A stretch of DNA of 6,348 nucleotides from Syntrophomonadaceae bacterium (GCA_007122565.1 SKTJ01000179.1:1-6348); one strand, 5' to 3'. Shown: positions 1 to 6,000, counted from the stretch's first letter. The notes: a model not told the origin generated them from the letters alone. Made by a program: numbers and translations.

Positions 1-384
1 ACCGTTTATCACCGGAACGGTAGCGTGGTGGGCCAACTCCTCTACCCCACTGTGGGCGAAGGTACGAATCATGATGCCGTCCACGTACCGGGCAAGGACT
101 GCCGCGGTATCCCTTACCGGCTCACCCCGGCCGATCTGCAGTTCCTGGCTGCTCAGAAAAAGGGCATGCCCTCCCAGTTGCCACATTCCCACTTCAAAGG
201 AAACCCGTGTTCGCGTGGACGGTTTTTCAAAAATCATCCCCAGAGTCTTCCCGGCCAAAAGGTGGTGTTGCTCTTTTTGCTGCTGTTTGCACTTCAATTC
301 AACAGCCAGATCCAAAAGAGCAGTGATCTCCGCTGACGTATAATCCTGCAGCGTTAAAAAATGCCTTCCACTCATCTCCTTCAT
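1..384 (-). CDS. argF: Ornithine carbamoyltransferase, N-terminal part (runs off the left edge)
   Basis: ArgF transfers the carbamoyl group of carbamoyl phosphate to ornithine, giving citrulline, in the cytoplasm. The 128 codons visible read without a stop to the window edge. They show the carbamoyl-phosphate signature FEKPSTRTRVSFE (STRTR at residues 56-60), then a GGHALFL stretch (71-77), IGRGEPVRDTA (84-94), IMIRTFAH (104-111) and VPVING at the edge, all in the order expected of the OTCase N-terminal domain. The ATG at 384 is preferred because GGAGGTG (398-392) lies 7 nt upstream; a second in-frame ATG at 375 has no usable spacing. The gene closes the argCJBDF order and is separated from argD by 137 nt holding an inverted repeat. 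STRTR with an ornithine gene neighbourhood argues against aspartate carbamoyltransferase. The C-terminal ornithine-binding half is outside the window. Confidence 0.95.
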   Translation of the reverse strand, partial: MKEMSGRHFLTLQDYTSAEITALLDLAVELKCKQQQKEQHHLLAGKTLGMIFEKPSTRTRVSFEVGMWQLGGHALFLSSQELQIGRGEPVRDTAAVLARYVDGIMIRTFAHSGVEELAHHATVPVING

Positions 385-413
385 CCAGCCTCACCTCCGT
401 CAACAATTAAGGT

Positions 414-507
414 ATTCAGGAGTCAGTAGTCAGAATTTAGAATACCCCGGAGATATTCATCCAGGAATGTATCCAAGATCCTTTATTCTGACTACTGACT
501 CTTGAAT
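414..507. repeat. Long inverted repeat in the argD-argF gap, built of 7-nt units
   Basis: The arms at 414-436 and 485-507 are 23 nt each and complementary at 22 positions, separated by 48 nt. On the coding (minus) strand the argD-proximal arm runs on from a forward heptamer series (CAGGAGG, CAGAATT, CAAGAGT, CAGTAGT, CAGAATA) that starts 3 nt after the argD stop. The argF-proximal arm is the inverse series (ATTCTGA, CTACTGA, CTCCTGA). The transcript could fold into a long stem just before the argF ribosome site. No T-run follows it, so it is not a typical terminator. Function is unknown. Confidence 0.85.
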
Positions 508-521
508 TCTGCCTCCTGAGT

Positions 522-1709
522 TTACTTTTCTAGTCCTTCTTCCAAAATCGCCAGGGCTGTATCAATATCGGTTTGATTCACGTTCAATGGTGGTAGGAAG
601 CGAAGAATGCGGCCGGCGATGCAGTTGATGAGCAGCCCTGCCTCAGCACAGTTTCGCTGTACTGCCAAACCATCTCCGGTCAATTCCATTCCCAGAATCA
701 GCCCCAGACCCCGCACATCCTTAACCAACCCGGGGAAGCGTCCCTGCAGGGCAAGTAGTCCCTCTCGTAAATAGTTTCCCCTTCGTTCCACTTCTGATAA
801 AAAGTCCTTTTTAAGTATTTCATTTAGCACCGCAAGAGCTGCGGCACAGACCACGGGGTTGCCCCCGAAGGTGGAGGCATGATCACCGGGAGAAAAGGTC
901 GATGCTACGTTTTCCGTGCATAGCATGGCTCCGATGGGTAATCCCCCTCCCAAAGCCTTGGCCAACGTAAAGATATCTGCTTGAACTCCAAAATAATCAG
1001 CAGCAAGAAGATTGCCTGTTCTTCCCAGGCCGCATTGCACCTCGTCGAAAATGAGCAGCAGCCCCTGTTCGTCGCAAAGCCTGCGTAACCCATGGATAAA
1101 ATCCTGGGTTGCAACATGCACGCCTCCTTCCCCTTGCACCGGTTCAATCATAACGGCACATGTGTTCTCGCCCGCCTGGGCTAGAAAGGACTCAAGGTCA
1201 TTGAACACGCCGTAGCGAAACCCGGGAAGCAGGGGTTCATAGCCTTTGTGGAACTTTTCCTGACCGGTTGCAGTCAAGGTGGCCATGGTACGTCCATGAA
1301 AGGAGTCAGTTGCAGTAATTATTTCATAACGCTCCACGTTGCCTTTTGCTTTTGCATATTTACGGGCAATTTTAATGGCGGCCTCGTTTGCCTCTGCACC
1401 GCTGTTACAGAAAAAGGCTTTTGCGGCTCCAGTATTATCCACCAGACTACGGGCCAGTTCAACCTGCGGTTCGGTGTAATACAGATTTGAAGTATGAATG
1501 AGCTTATCCAGCTGATCCTTTGCCGCCTGCACTACCGCCGGATGACAATGCCCAAGCGCATTTACAGCCAAGCCACCCACAAAATCCAGATATTCCTTAC
1601 CCTCATCGTCGTATACACGGGTACCGCTGCCCCGAACAAGATAAGGCGTTTTCCCCACTTGGCGGCCATAAGTATTCATTATGTATTTCCCCTCATCTTC
1701 CGGCACCAT
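522..1709 (-). CDS. argD: Acetylornithine aminotransferase
   Basis: A class-III PLP aminotransferase of 395 residues that converts N-acetylglutamate semialdehyde plus glutamate to N-acetylornithine; such enzymes can also serve the diaminopimelate branch. Visible motifs are NSGAEANEAAIK (102-113, cofactor phosphate site), FHGRT (137-141), FDEVQCGLGRTG (221-232, with the PLP-pairing Asp222), LAKALGGGLPIGAM with the Schiff-base Lys251, and TFGGNP (280-285). Length is normal for the family. The start is placed at 1709 (MVPEDEG) because GGGAGGA lies 6 nt upstream. The reading frame stays open 16 codons further, to 1757, but that extension includes the ribosome site itself and looks unlike protein. 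Between argB and argD in the operon, it is identified as ArgD by context, since ornithine and GABA aminotransferases share these motifs. Confidence 0.95.
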   Translation of the reverse strand: MVPEDEGKYIMNTYGRQVGKTPYLVRGSGTRVYDDEGKEYLDFVGGLAVNALGHCHPAVVQAAKDQLDKLIHTSNLYYTEPQVELARSLVDNTGAAKAFFCNSGAEANEAAIKIARKYAKAKGNVERYEIITATDSFHGRTMATLTATGQEKFHKGYEPLLPGFRYGVFNDLESFLAQAGENTCAVMIEPVQGEGGVHVATQDFIHGLRRLCDEQGLLLIFDEVQCGLGRTGNLLAADYFGVQADIFTLAKALGGGLPIGAMLCTENVASTFSPGDHASTFGGNPVVCAAALAVLNEILKKDFLSEVERRGNYLREGLLALQGRFPGLVKDVRGLGLILGMELTGDGLAVQRNCAEAGLLINCIAGRILRFLPPLNVNQTDIDTALAILEEGLEK

Positions 1710-1715
1710 AATAAT

Positions 1716-1722
1716 TCCTCCC
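1716..1722 (-). promoter_or_regulatory. argD ribosome binding site that fixes the start codon
   Basis: GGGAGGA on the minus strand lies 6 nt before the ATG at 1709. It sits inside the in-frame upstream extension and so argues that the longer 411-residue reading is not the native protein. Just upstream of it (about 1725-1750) is a short run of 7-nt units, CTTTCGA, CTTTGGA, CTTTTAC on the minus strand. Confidence 0.8.
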
Positions 1723-1810
1723 ATAGTAAAAGTCCAAAGTCGAAAGTTTAAAATCAAGTTCCAGCCTAGTCTAGGGCTTATTTTTTTAATTTGAATCCGT
1801 TTTTTTCGAT

Positions 1811-1906
1811 TATTTCTTGTTTCTTGTTCTTGTTTCCTGTTTCTTTCTTCCTCCTCTTGCCTCTTGTTCCTCCTGCTTCTTGCTTCTTGTATCCTGCCTC
1901 TTGTAC
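1811..1906 (-). repeat. Post-argB heptamer tract, free of U for 78 nt
   Basis: Starting directly after the argB stop, the coding strand reads as a degenerate 7-nt repeat: CAAGAGG, CAGGATA, CAAGAAG, CAAGAAG, then CAGGAGG, CAAGAGG, CAGGAAA, CAAGAA and CAAGAAA with some drift between units. From 1890 to 1813 the transcript contains no U at all. It includes AGGAGG-like sequences with no nearby start codon. It occupies most of the argB-argD gap; the rest (1723-1810) is AT-rich with a small near-palindrome at 1763-1778. No reading frame is supported here. Confidence 0.85.
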
Positions 1907-2803
1907 TTATATTACCATAGTTCCAATACCATGGTCAGTAAATATTTCCAACAGCAGCGAATGGCTGATTCGTCCATCTATGATATGGGTGCGGCGTACG
2001 TTGTTGTTGAGGGCATGCACGCAGGCCTCCACCTTGGGAATCATCCCTTTGGATATTTCTCCGGAGATGATCATCTCCCGCGCTTTCTGCCGGTGCAGCG
2101 ATGAAATGAGCGAAGTAAGGTCTCCCGGTTGGGTAAGAATCCCCTCAACGTCAGTAAGCACAATCAATTTCTCCGCCGTAAGCGCAGCAGCAAGTTCGCC
2201 GGCCACGTGATCAGCATTAATATTCAGGCCTTCCCCCGCCGCACTCACGCCAATGGATGAGATTACCGGGATATAGTTTTCACGGCTCAAGGTGTGAATA
2301 ACAGCAGGGTCCACGGACACGATATCGCCCACATAGCCCAGGTCAACCGTTTTCTCCATGCCGTCAACATTCACATTTGCCGGAGACCGTTTTTCCGCCA
2401 TCAGGAGGTTGCTGTCTTTACCGCTCAACCCAACTGCCTTTCCGCCATGCCTGTTGAGCAAGGTCACAATTTCTTTGCTCACCTTGCCTACGAGAACCAT
2501 TTCAACCATCTCCATGGTCTCTTTGTCAGTAACCCGCAAACCGTCCACGAAGCTTGTTTCTTTGCCCAGTTTATCCATCAGGGCAGTTATTTCCTTGCCG
2601 CCTCCGTGCACTAAAATTGGGTTAATGCCGATATATTTCAAAAGAACAATATCCTGGGCCACGGCATTTTTTAACTCATCGCTTACCATCGCCTGACCAC
2701 CATACTTGATTACAAAAGTCTTTCCGGCAAAATTACGAATATAAGGCAGCGCTTCAATAAGCACCTCCGCCTTGCCAATCAGTTTTTGCATCGCATCATT
2801 CAT
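1907..2803 (-). CDS. argB: Acetylglutamate kinase, arginine-sensitive type
   Basis: ArgB phosphorylates N-acetylglutamate with ATP, the usual control step of the pathway. The 298-residue protein belongs to the amino acid kinase family. VIKYGGQAM (31-39) carries the ATP-phosphate lysine and glycines, VHGGGKE (65-71) is the second glycine loop, GLSGKD (125-130) and NINADHVAGELA (194-205) line the acetylglutamate site, LTDVEGIL (216-223) follows, and GMIPKVEAC (253-261) holds the catalytic lysine. About 25 residues precede the first strand. In hexameric kinases such an N-terminal helix links the subunits and is needed for arginine inhibition; the short non-inhibited E. coli form (about 258 residues) lacks it. 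The ending FTDHGIGTMV (288-297) is also like the inhibited class. Feedback inhibition is therefore likely but inferred. The ATG at 2803 follows a run of seven G at 6 nt. Confidence 0.96.
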   Translation of the reverse strand: MNDAMQKLIGKAEVLIEALPYIRNFAGKTFVIKYGGQAMVSDELKNAVAQDIVLLKYIGINPILVHGGGKEITALMDKLGKETSFVDGLRVTDKETMEMVEMVLVGKVSKEIVTLLNRHGGKAVGLSGKDSNLLMAEKRSPANVNVDGMEKTVDLGYVGDIVSVDPAVIHTLSRENYIPVISSIGVSAAGEGLNINADHVAGELAAALTAEKLIVLTDVEGILTQPGDLTSLISSLHRQKAREMIISGEISKGMIPKVEACVHALNNNVRRTHIIDGRISHSLLLEIFTDHGIGTMVI

Positions 2804-2810
2804 TATTATT

Positions 2811-2817
2811 CCCCCCC
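2811..2817 (-). promoter_or_regulatory. argB ribosome binding site made of seven G
   Basis: The only plausible Shine-Dalgarno sequence for argB is a homopolymer of seven G, 7 nt before base A of the ATG at 2803. It can pair with the 16S rRNA CCUCC through G-C and one G-U pair, but lacks the A found in the sites of argC, argD, argF and argJ. Homopolymer G runs can slip during replication. Confidence 0.6.
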
Positions 2818-2840
2818 GACTTCTGACTTTTGACTAGATT
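2818..2840 (-). repeat. Short post-argJ heptamer tract
   Basis: Between the argJ stop and the argB ribosome site the coding strand reads TCTAGT, CAAAAGT, CAGAAGT and then C plus the G run. These are two clear 7-nt units and one partial unit of the same family that follows the other stop codons here. The whole argJ-argB gap is only 37 nt, so the tract fills it. Confidence 0.65.
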
Positions 2841-4058
2841 TTAACTCCGGTAGTCACTGTTAATGTTTATATATTCATGGCTGAGGTCGTTTCCCCATGC
2901 TGTTATCTCTGTGTTGCCCAGTTTCAAATCAATTAACACTGGAACTTCGGCTTGCTTCAGTACCGCCTTGGCAGCAACTTCGTCGAAAACAAGTCCCCTG
3001 CCGCCGTCTGTAACTTGTACGTCCCCTAAAAAAATGTTTACCCGTTCGGGAATAAAATCTACTCCGGCATAACCCATGGCCGTAATAATACGTCCCCAGT
3101 TGGCATCTTCCCCAAAAAAAGCAGTTTTAACCAGGCTGGAATTAAGGACGGAGCGGGCCAGGCGGCGAGCCATATCATAATCGGCAGCACCCCTCACTGT
3201 AAGCTTGATCACTTTGGTAACACCCTCTCCATCGGCCACAACCTTGTACGCCAATTCGCGACAGACATGCGCCAGGGCTTTTTGAAATACGGGCCAGAGT
3301 GGTGATTCTTTATCTATTTTATTGGGCATTGTCCCACCACCGGCCAAAAGGAGCACCATATCATTGGTTGAAGTATCACCATCCACGCTGATAAGGTTAA
3401 AAGAGTGGGCTACTGCCTCTAGCAGTGCTTCCTGCAATAGTTCCTTTTCTACATTAAGATCGGTCGTAAGAAAGGCCAGCATCGTGGCCATATCAGGGCA
3501 GATCATCCCCGATCCTTTGGCCATCCCGGCTATAACAAAGGGCTGTTGCCCTTCCCCGGGGAAAAAACGGACCGCAGATTCTTTGATTACTGTATCGGTG
3601 GTCATAATCGCCTGCGCCGCATCCCTTCCTCCGCCTGGTGAGAGCCTGGATGCAGCCTGCTTAACGCCTGCGGCAATTTTATCCATGGGCAAATAGAAAC
3701 CAATTACTCCGGTGGATGCTACCAGCACCTCTTCCGCCTGCAGGCCAAGTTTTTCCCCTACCAGCGAAGCCGTCTTTCGGGCATCATCCATACCCTGCTC
3801 TCCGGTACAGGCATTGGCAATACCACTATTTATTGCAACGGCCCGTACCGTTCCCCCAAGGTGCTGTTCTGTTATCAACAAGGGAGGCGCCTTAAACTTG
3901 TTAGTGGTAAAAACAGCGGCAGCAGCGGCAGGTTCCCGGCAAAAGAGGAGCGCAAAGTCTTTTTCGCCATTCTTTTTCAAACCACAAGCCACACCAGCCG
4001 CCTCAAACCCATCAACAGCAGTTATACCGCCAAGTATGTTCTCCATGGATAATTTCAT
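2841..4058 (-). CDS. argJ: Glutamate N-acetyltransferase / amino-acid acetyltransferase
   Basis: ArgJ moves the acetyl group from N-acetylornithine to glutamate, releasing ornithine and remaking N-acetylglutamate; many family members can also acetylate glutamate from acetyl-CoA. The 405-residue precursor is normally self-cleaved into two chains. The cleavage motif is visible as KGSGMICPDMATMLAF, with the cut expected between Ala191 and Thr192 and Thr192 as nucleophile. Other family blocks are AINSGIANACTG (75-86), ASTGVIG (114-120), SVDGDTSTND further on, FGEDANWGRI, and the C-terminal YININSDYRS. Start at 4058 is supported by GGGAGG 10 nt upstream; an alternative ATG at 4046 is too far from it. 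Whether the enzyme is mono- or bifunctional cannot be read from the sequence. No separate acetylglutamate synthase is seen in the window. Confidence 0.96.
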   Translation of the reverse strand: MKLSMENILGGITAVDGFEAAGVACGLKKNGEKDFALLFCREPAAAAAVFTTNKFKAPPLLITEQHLGGTVRAVAINSGIANACTGEQGMDDARKTASLVGEKLGLQAEEVLVASTGVIGFYLPMDKIAAGVKQAASRLSPGGGRDAAQAIMTTDTVIKESAVRFFPGEGQQPFVIAGMAKGSGMICPDMATMLAFLTTDLNVEKELLQEALLEAVAHSFNLISVDGDTSTNDMVLLLAGGGTMPNKIDKESPLWPVFQKALAHVCRELAYKVVADGEGVTKVIKLTVRGAADYDMARRLARSVLNSSLVKTAFFGEDANWGRIITAMGYAGVDFIPERVNIFLGDVQVTDGGRGLVFDEVAAKAVLKQAEVPVLIDLKLGNTEITAWGNDLSHEYININSDYRS

Positions 4059-4112
4059 ATGGACTTAACCTCCCTCGTCCTATCTCGAAAATGTGGAGCC
4101 AGACTCCGCACC

Positions 4113-4293
4113 GGGGTGCAGGATGCACATTCGGTGCTGTCAGGCTCAATAAAAGATTAATAATAGCAGTAGCCTTTGCCGAACCGGCGACATTCAAAAC
4201 TCGCTGACGCTCAAACAAGTTGAATGTCGAAAGCTCCTAATCGACAAAGCCTTTTACGACCCTGAATGCCCCTCATGCGCAACCCTGCACCCC
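4113..4293. mobile_element. Palindromic MITE-like element
   Basis: The ends are inverted copies: GGGGTGCAGG at 4113 and its complement ending at 4293, with similarity running through GCACAT / GCGCAT further in (about 18-20 nt with one indel and few mismatches). The complementarity continues inward in blocks: CAGG.TC..TAAAAG, then AGCCTTTGCCGA against GGCTTTGTCGA, then a perfect 10-bp CGACATTCAA arm (4188-4197 with 4220-4229) near the centre. The whole 181 bp is therefore one imperfect long palindrome with a 12-16 nt central loop. It has no reading frame of its own. I see no clear target-site duplication. It could be a nonautonomous insertion or a structured RNA; copy number would decide. Confidence 0.65.
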
Positions 4294-4388
4294 TTTGCTG
4301 TTGTTGTTTTTACATTCATACGCTGTTGCCACTGAAACAAGGGTATGCTGATTCTATCCCGGGAATATCATCCTGATTCCGGCATAAT

Positions 4389-4420
4389 CGTGAATCACGG
4401 GCGGCTGTGGGCAGCCGCCC
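4389..4420. repeat. GC-rich hairpin element (REP-like)
   Basis: GGGCGGCTG (4399-4407) and CAGCCGCCC (4412-4420) form a perfect 9-bp stem with a TGGG loop, next to a small palindrome CGTGAATCACG (4389-4399) and followed by CTACA. Hairpins of the form GGGCGNC...GNCGCCCCTACA are dispersed repeats in many Clostridia and other genomes; that is from memory. No T-run follows on the minus strand, so it does not read as an intrinsic terminator for argC, though it could protect the transcript end. Confidence 0.65.
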
Positions 4421-4496
4421 CTACAAAATCATATCTATGCAACATTCATTTTTTATTTAATTGCGGGTAATATGGAATCCGACCCTTGGACAGTTT

Positions 4497-4540
4497 TGTC
4501 TTTTGCTTATCTTATCTTGCCTCTTGCTTCTTGCTTCTGC
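4497..4540 (-). repeat. Post-argC heptamer tract
   Basis: Five nt after the argC stop the coding strand reads GCAGAAG, CAAGAAG, CAAGAGG, CAAGATAAGATAAG, CAAAAGA, CAAAACTG. The first units are near identical to those after argB. The transcript here is almost U-free and rich in A and G. Confidence 0.75.
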
Positions 4541-4553
4541 GGCCTTAAGGCCG
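4540..4553. repeat. 14-bp perfect palindrome centred on the argC stop codon
   Basis: CGGCCTTAAGGCCG is perfectly self-complementary. It contains the last two codons of argC (Arg CGG, Pro CCT) and its TAA stop. As RNA it cannot form a normal loop without fraying, so as a structure it is more plausible as double-stranded DNA. It may be chance. Confidence 0.6.
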
Positions 4554-5582
4554 TAATGGCAGCATCTCCAGGCCCTTTGTTTCTGCAAAGCCGAGCATCA
4601 GGTTCATATTTTGGACTGCCTGCCCCGCCGCTCCTTTGACCAGGTTGTCGATAGCAGAGAGGATGATTAAGCGTCCAGTACGTTTGTCTTTTCTCAGGGA
4701 CAGGGCACAATGGTTACTACCGTATACATACTTTGTCTCTACCATTAACGGTGGTGGCAGAATCCGTACAAATGGGTTGCTTTGGTAAAATTCTTCGTAA
4801 ATATTAAACAGTTCATCCTCTTCCATGTTTGCTTTCGGCTGCAGATAAAGTGTGCTTAATATACCCCGGATCATGGGCACCAGGTGAGGCACAAATGTGA
4901 AGGTTATCTCTTCTCCCGCCAACCGGCCCAGTTCCTGCTCCATTTCCGGGGTGTGTTGGTGGTTCGCCACCCGGTAGGCCCTAAAATTTTCTGTGCATTC
5001 AGGAAAATGTAAAACGGGTGAGGGGGTACGGCCTGCGCCCGAAGTGCCGGACTTGGCATCCACCACCAATGTTTCCCAGCGAATCAGGTTCCTGCGTGCG
5101 AGCGGCGCCAGGGCCAGAAGCACAGAGGTGGGGTAGCATCCCGGATTGGCTACCAGAGAAGCATTTTTTATCTCTTCCCGGTAAAGCTCCGGCAGGCCGT
5201 AAACGGCTCTGCCCAGGTAATCGGGAGCACAATGCTCTTTGTTATACCATTCCTGATAGAGATTGGCATCGCAGAGACGAAAGTCTGCGCTCAAATCCAC
5301 CACCCTGACACCGGCCGCTGCGAGCATCGGCACCGCATGCATGGCCTCTCCATGGGGCAGGGCACAAAAAACCAGATCCGTTTTTTCAATCGCTTCTTCC
5401 ACCGAAAAAGGACGGCAGATCATTTCCACCAAGCCGCTGTATTGGGGATGGACATCTGAGAGTTTTTTCCCCGTAAAGGAATGGGATGTAACATAAGTGA
5501 GCTCCACCTGGTCGTGGGCGTGTATAATGCGCAGCAGTTCACTTCCCGTATATCCGGTCACACCAATAATGCCTACTCTCAC
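4545..5582 (-). CDS. argC: N-acetyl-gamma-glutamyl-phosphate reductase
   Basis: ArgC uses NADPH to reduce N-acetylglutamyl phosphate to N-acetylglutamate semialdehyde. The 345-residue protein opens with the Rossmann signature GIIGVTGYTGSELLRI (4-19). Then come CALPHG (73-78), VVDLSADFRL (94-103), the catalytic NPGCYPTS with Cys149 (147-154), KSGTSGAGR (177-185), ANHQHTPE (206-213) and HLVPMIRG (233-240), where His233 is in the expected general-base region. It ends with NLVKGAAGQAVQNMNLMLG (313-331), a typical ArgC tail. Start is GTG at 5582, with AGGAGGC 8 nt upstream (5597-5591), so a non-ATG start is well supported. It is the first gene after the T-box leader. Family length and motifs leave little doubt; aspartate-semialdehyde dehydrogenase is excluded by the NPGCYPTS and GYTGSEL blocks. 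Confidence 0.97.
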   Translation of the reverse strand: MRVGIIGVTGYTGSELLRIIHAHDQVELTYVTSHSFTGKKLSDVHPQYSGLVEMICRPFSVEEAIEKTDLVFCALPHGEAMHAVPMLAAAGVRVVDLSADFRLCDANLYQEWYNKEHCAPDYLGRAVYGLPELYREEIKNASLVANPGCYPTSVLLALAPLARRNLIRWETLVVDAKSGTSGAGRTPSPVLHFPECTENFRAYRVANHQHTPEMEQELGRLAGEEITFTFVPHLVPMIRGILSTLYLQPKANMEEDELFNIYEEFYQSNPFVRILPPPLMVETKYVYGSNHCALSLRKDKRTGRLIILSAIDNLVKGAAGQAVQNMNLMLGFAETKGLEMLPLRP

Positions 5583-5636
5583 CGAATTTCGCCTCCTAAA
5601 ATATCAATCAGAACAGTAGTTATATTAAGCAATAAC

Positions 5637-5669
5637 AAAAGCCTCCCTTCCTAAAAGGACGAGAGGCTT
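5637..5669 (-). terminator. T-box intrinsic terminator hairpin
   Basis: On the minus strand AAGCCTC (5669-5663) pairs with GAGGCTT (5645-5639), the stem continuing with interruptions to an inner TCC/GGA pairing and small loop, followed by TTTTG. The loop-side CCTTTTAG (5658-5651) is complementary to CTAAAA..GG (5692-5683) beside the T-box, so the terminator and antiterminator exclude each other. Confidence 0.9.
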
Positions 5670-5964
5670 ACTCGCGGTACCACCTTTTTTAGCCCTTGGA
5701 TAAAGGCCCACTCAAACTGCATCGTACCAATTGTTACGATACAAACCCTTTATCGGAGGTTAACCGGAAAAGCCTACATACGGCAGAACACTATTCATCC
5801 TTACGCCTGCCTGCGGCAAGGCTCGGTAGTGTAGCGCTTCGACTTTCACTTCAGGGGTCCGTTTCCAGGCAACACGGTACCGGGCTTACACCGTCCCCGA
5901 TTCGCTTATCCTGCACTTTGCCCGTACTCTTCCCATCATTAGCTTTTTCGTGCCAATTTTTCTT
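5637..5964 (-). ncRNA. T-box riboswitch leader with Arg (CGG) specifier
   Basis: This leader lets uncharged tRNA-Arg stabilise an antiterminator and allow transcription into argC. On the minus strand: GGGAAGAGTACG (about 5934-5923) is the stem I loop-E (AGTA) region; CGGGGACGGTGTAAGCCCG is the stem I apical part; GGAAACGGACCCCTGAAG holds the specifier loop. Aligned with the known B. subtilis glyQS leader (GAAA-GGC-A), the specifier is CGG at 5861-5859, an arginine codon. GTAGGCTTTTCCGGTTAACC and a stem III (GATAAAGG with CCTTTATC) follow. AAGGTGGTACCGCG (5686-5673) is the T-box itself; its TGGT would pair with an ACCA tRNA end, implying discriminator A. The alignment was done by eye; the transcript start is estimated from the promoter. 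Confidence 0.95.
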
Positions 5965-5971
5965 AAATCCA

Positions 5972-6000
5972 ATCTTATCACCGGCTAAATAAAAAGTCAA
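5972..6000 (-). promoter_or_regulatory. Sigma-70/sigma-A type promoter for the arg operon
   Basis: TTGACT (6000-5995) and TAAGAT (5977-5972) are separated by exactly 17 nt, with transcription expected to start near 5965-5963, shortly before the T-box stem I. One arm of a perfect 11-bp inverted repeat lies in the spacer between the two boxes. No other promoter of this quality was seen in the window. Confidence 0.8.

Larger units (their letters stand above)
4059..4544. other. Long argC-argJ spacer with no supported gene
   Basis: These 486 nt split an operon whose other internal gaps are 37-197 nt. From argC outward on the minus strand the spacer holds a heptamer tract, a short AT-rich stretch, a GC-rich hairpin, a weaker inverted repeat (4358-4366 with 4376-4382), a featureless part rich in short GTT/CTG runs (4294-4345), the palindromic element at 4113-4293, and the argJ ribosome site. 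Reading frames crossing it overlap these structures, lack family motifs, and are not called. I see no convincing promoter for argJ. Confidence 0.7.

Noticed and set aside
25..343. Two overlapping plus-strand reading frames of about 90-100 codons
   Set aside because: They lie opposite argF, which has clear family motifs and a good ribosome site; the plus-strand proteins show no recognisable family or start signal.
1710..1757. Longer argD with 16 extra N-terminal residues
   Set aside because: The extension is encoded by the ribosome site and heptamer tract; the ATG at 1709 has ideal spacing to GGGAGGA.
1763..1778. Near-palindrome followed by a T-run on the plus strand, like a terminator
   Set aside because: The stem is short with almost no loop, and no plus-strand gene ends there.
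1811..1906. CRISPR-like array or protein-coding heptad repeat
   Set aside because: Units are 7 nt with no spacers, and the tract lies between a stop codon and the next start with no supported frame.
3322..4068. Plus-strand reading frames opposite argJ (124 and 118 codons)
   Set aside because: Low-complexity Ser/Ala-rich readings typical of the antisense of a GC-rich gene; no ribosome site or motif.
4012..4218. 68-codon minus-strand frame upstream of argJ
   Set aside because: It overlaps the argJ start and the palindromic element, with no motif and no ribosome site of its own.
5860..5862. ACG (Thr) as an alternative T-box specifier
   Set aside because: Alignment with glyQS places three A after G before the specifier and A after it, which fits CGG, and the operon is for arginine.
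5696..5992. A 98-codon plus-strand reading frame
   Set aside because: It covers the T-box leader antisense and the promoter; its codons are explained by RNA structure.
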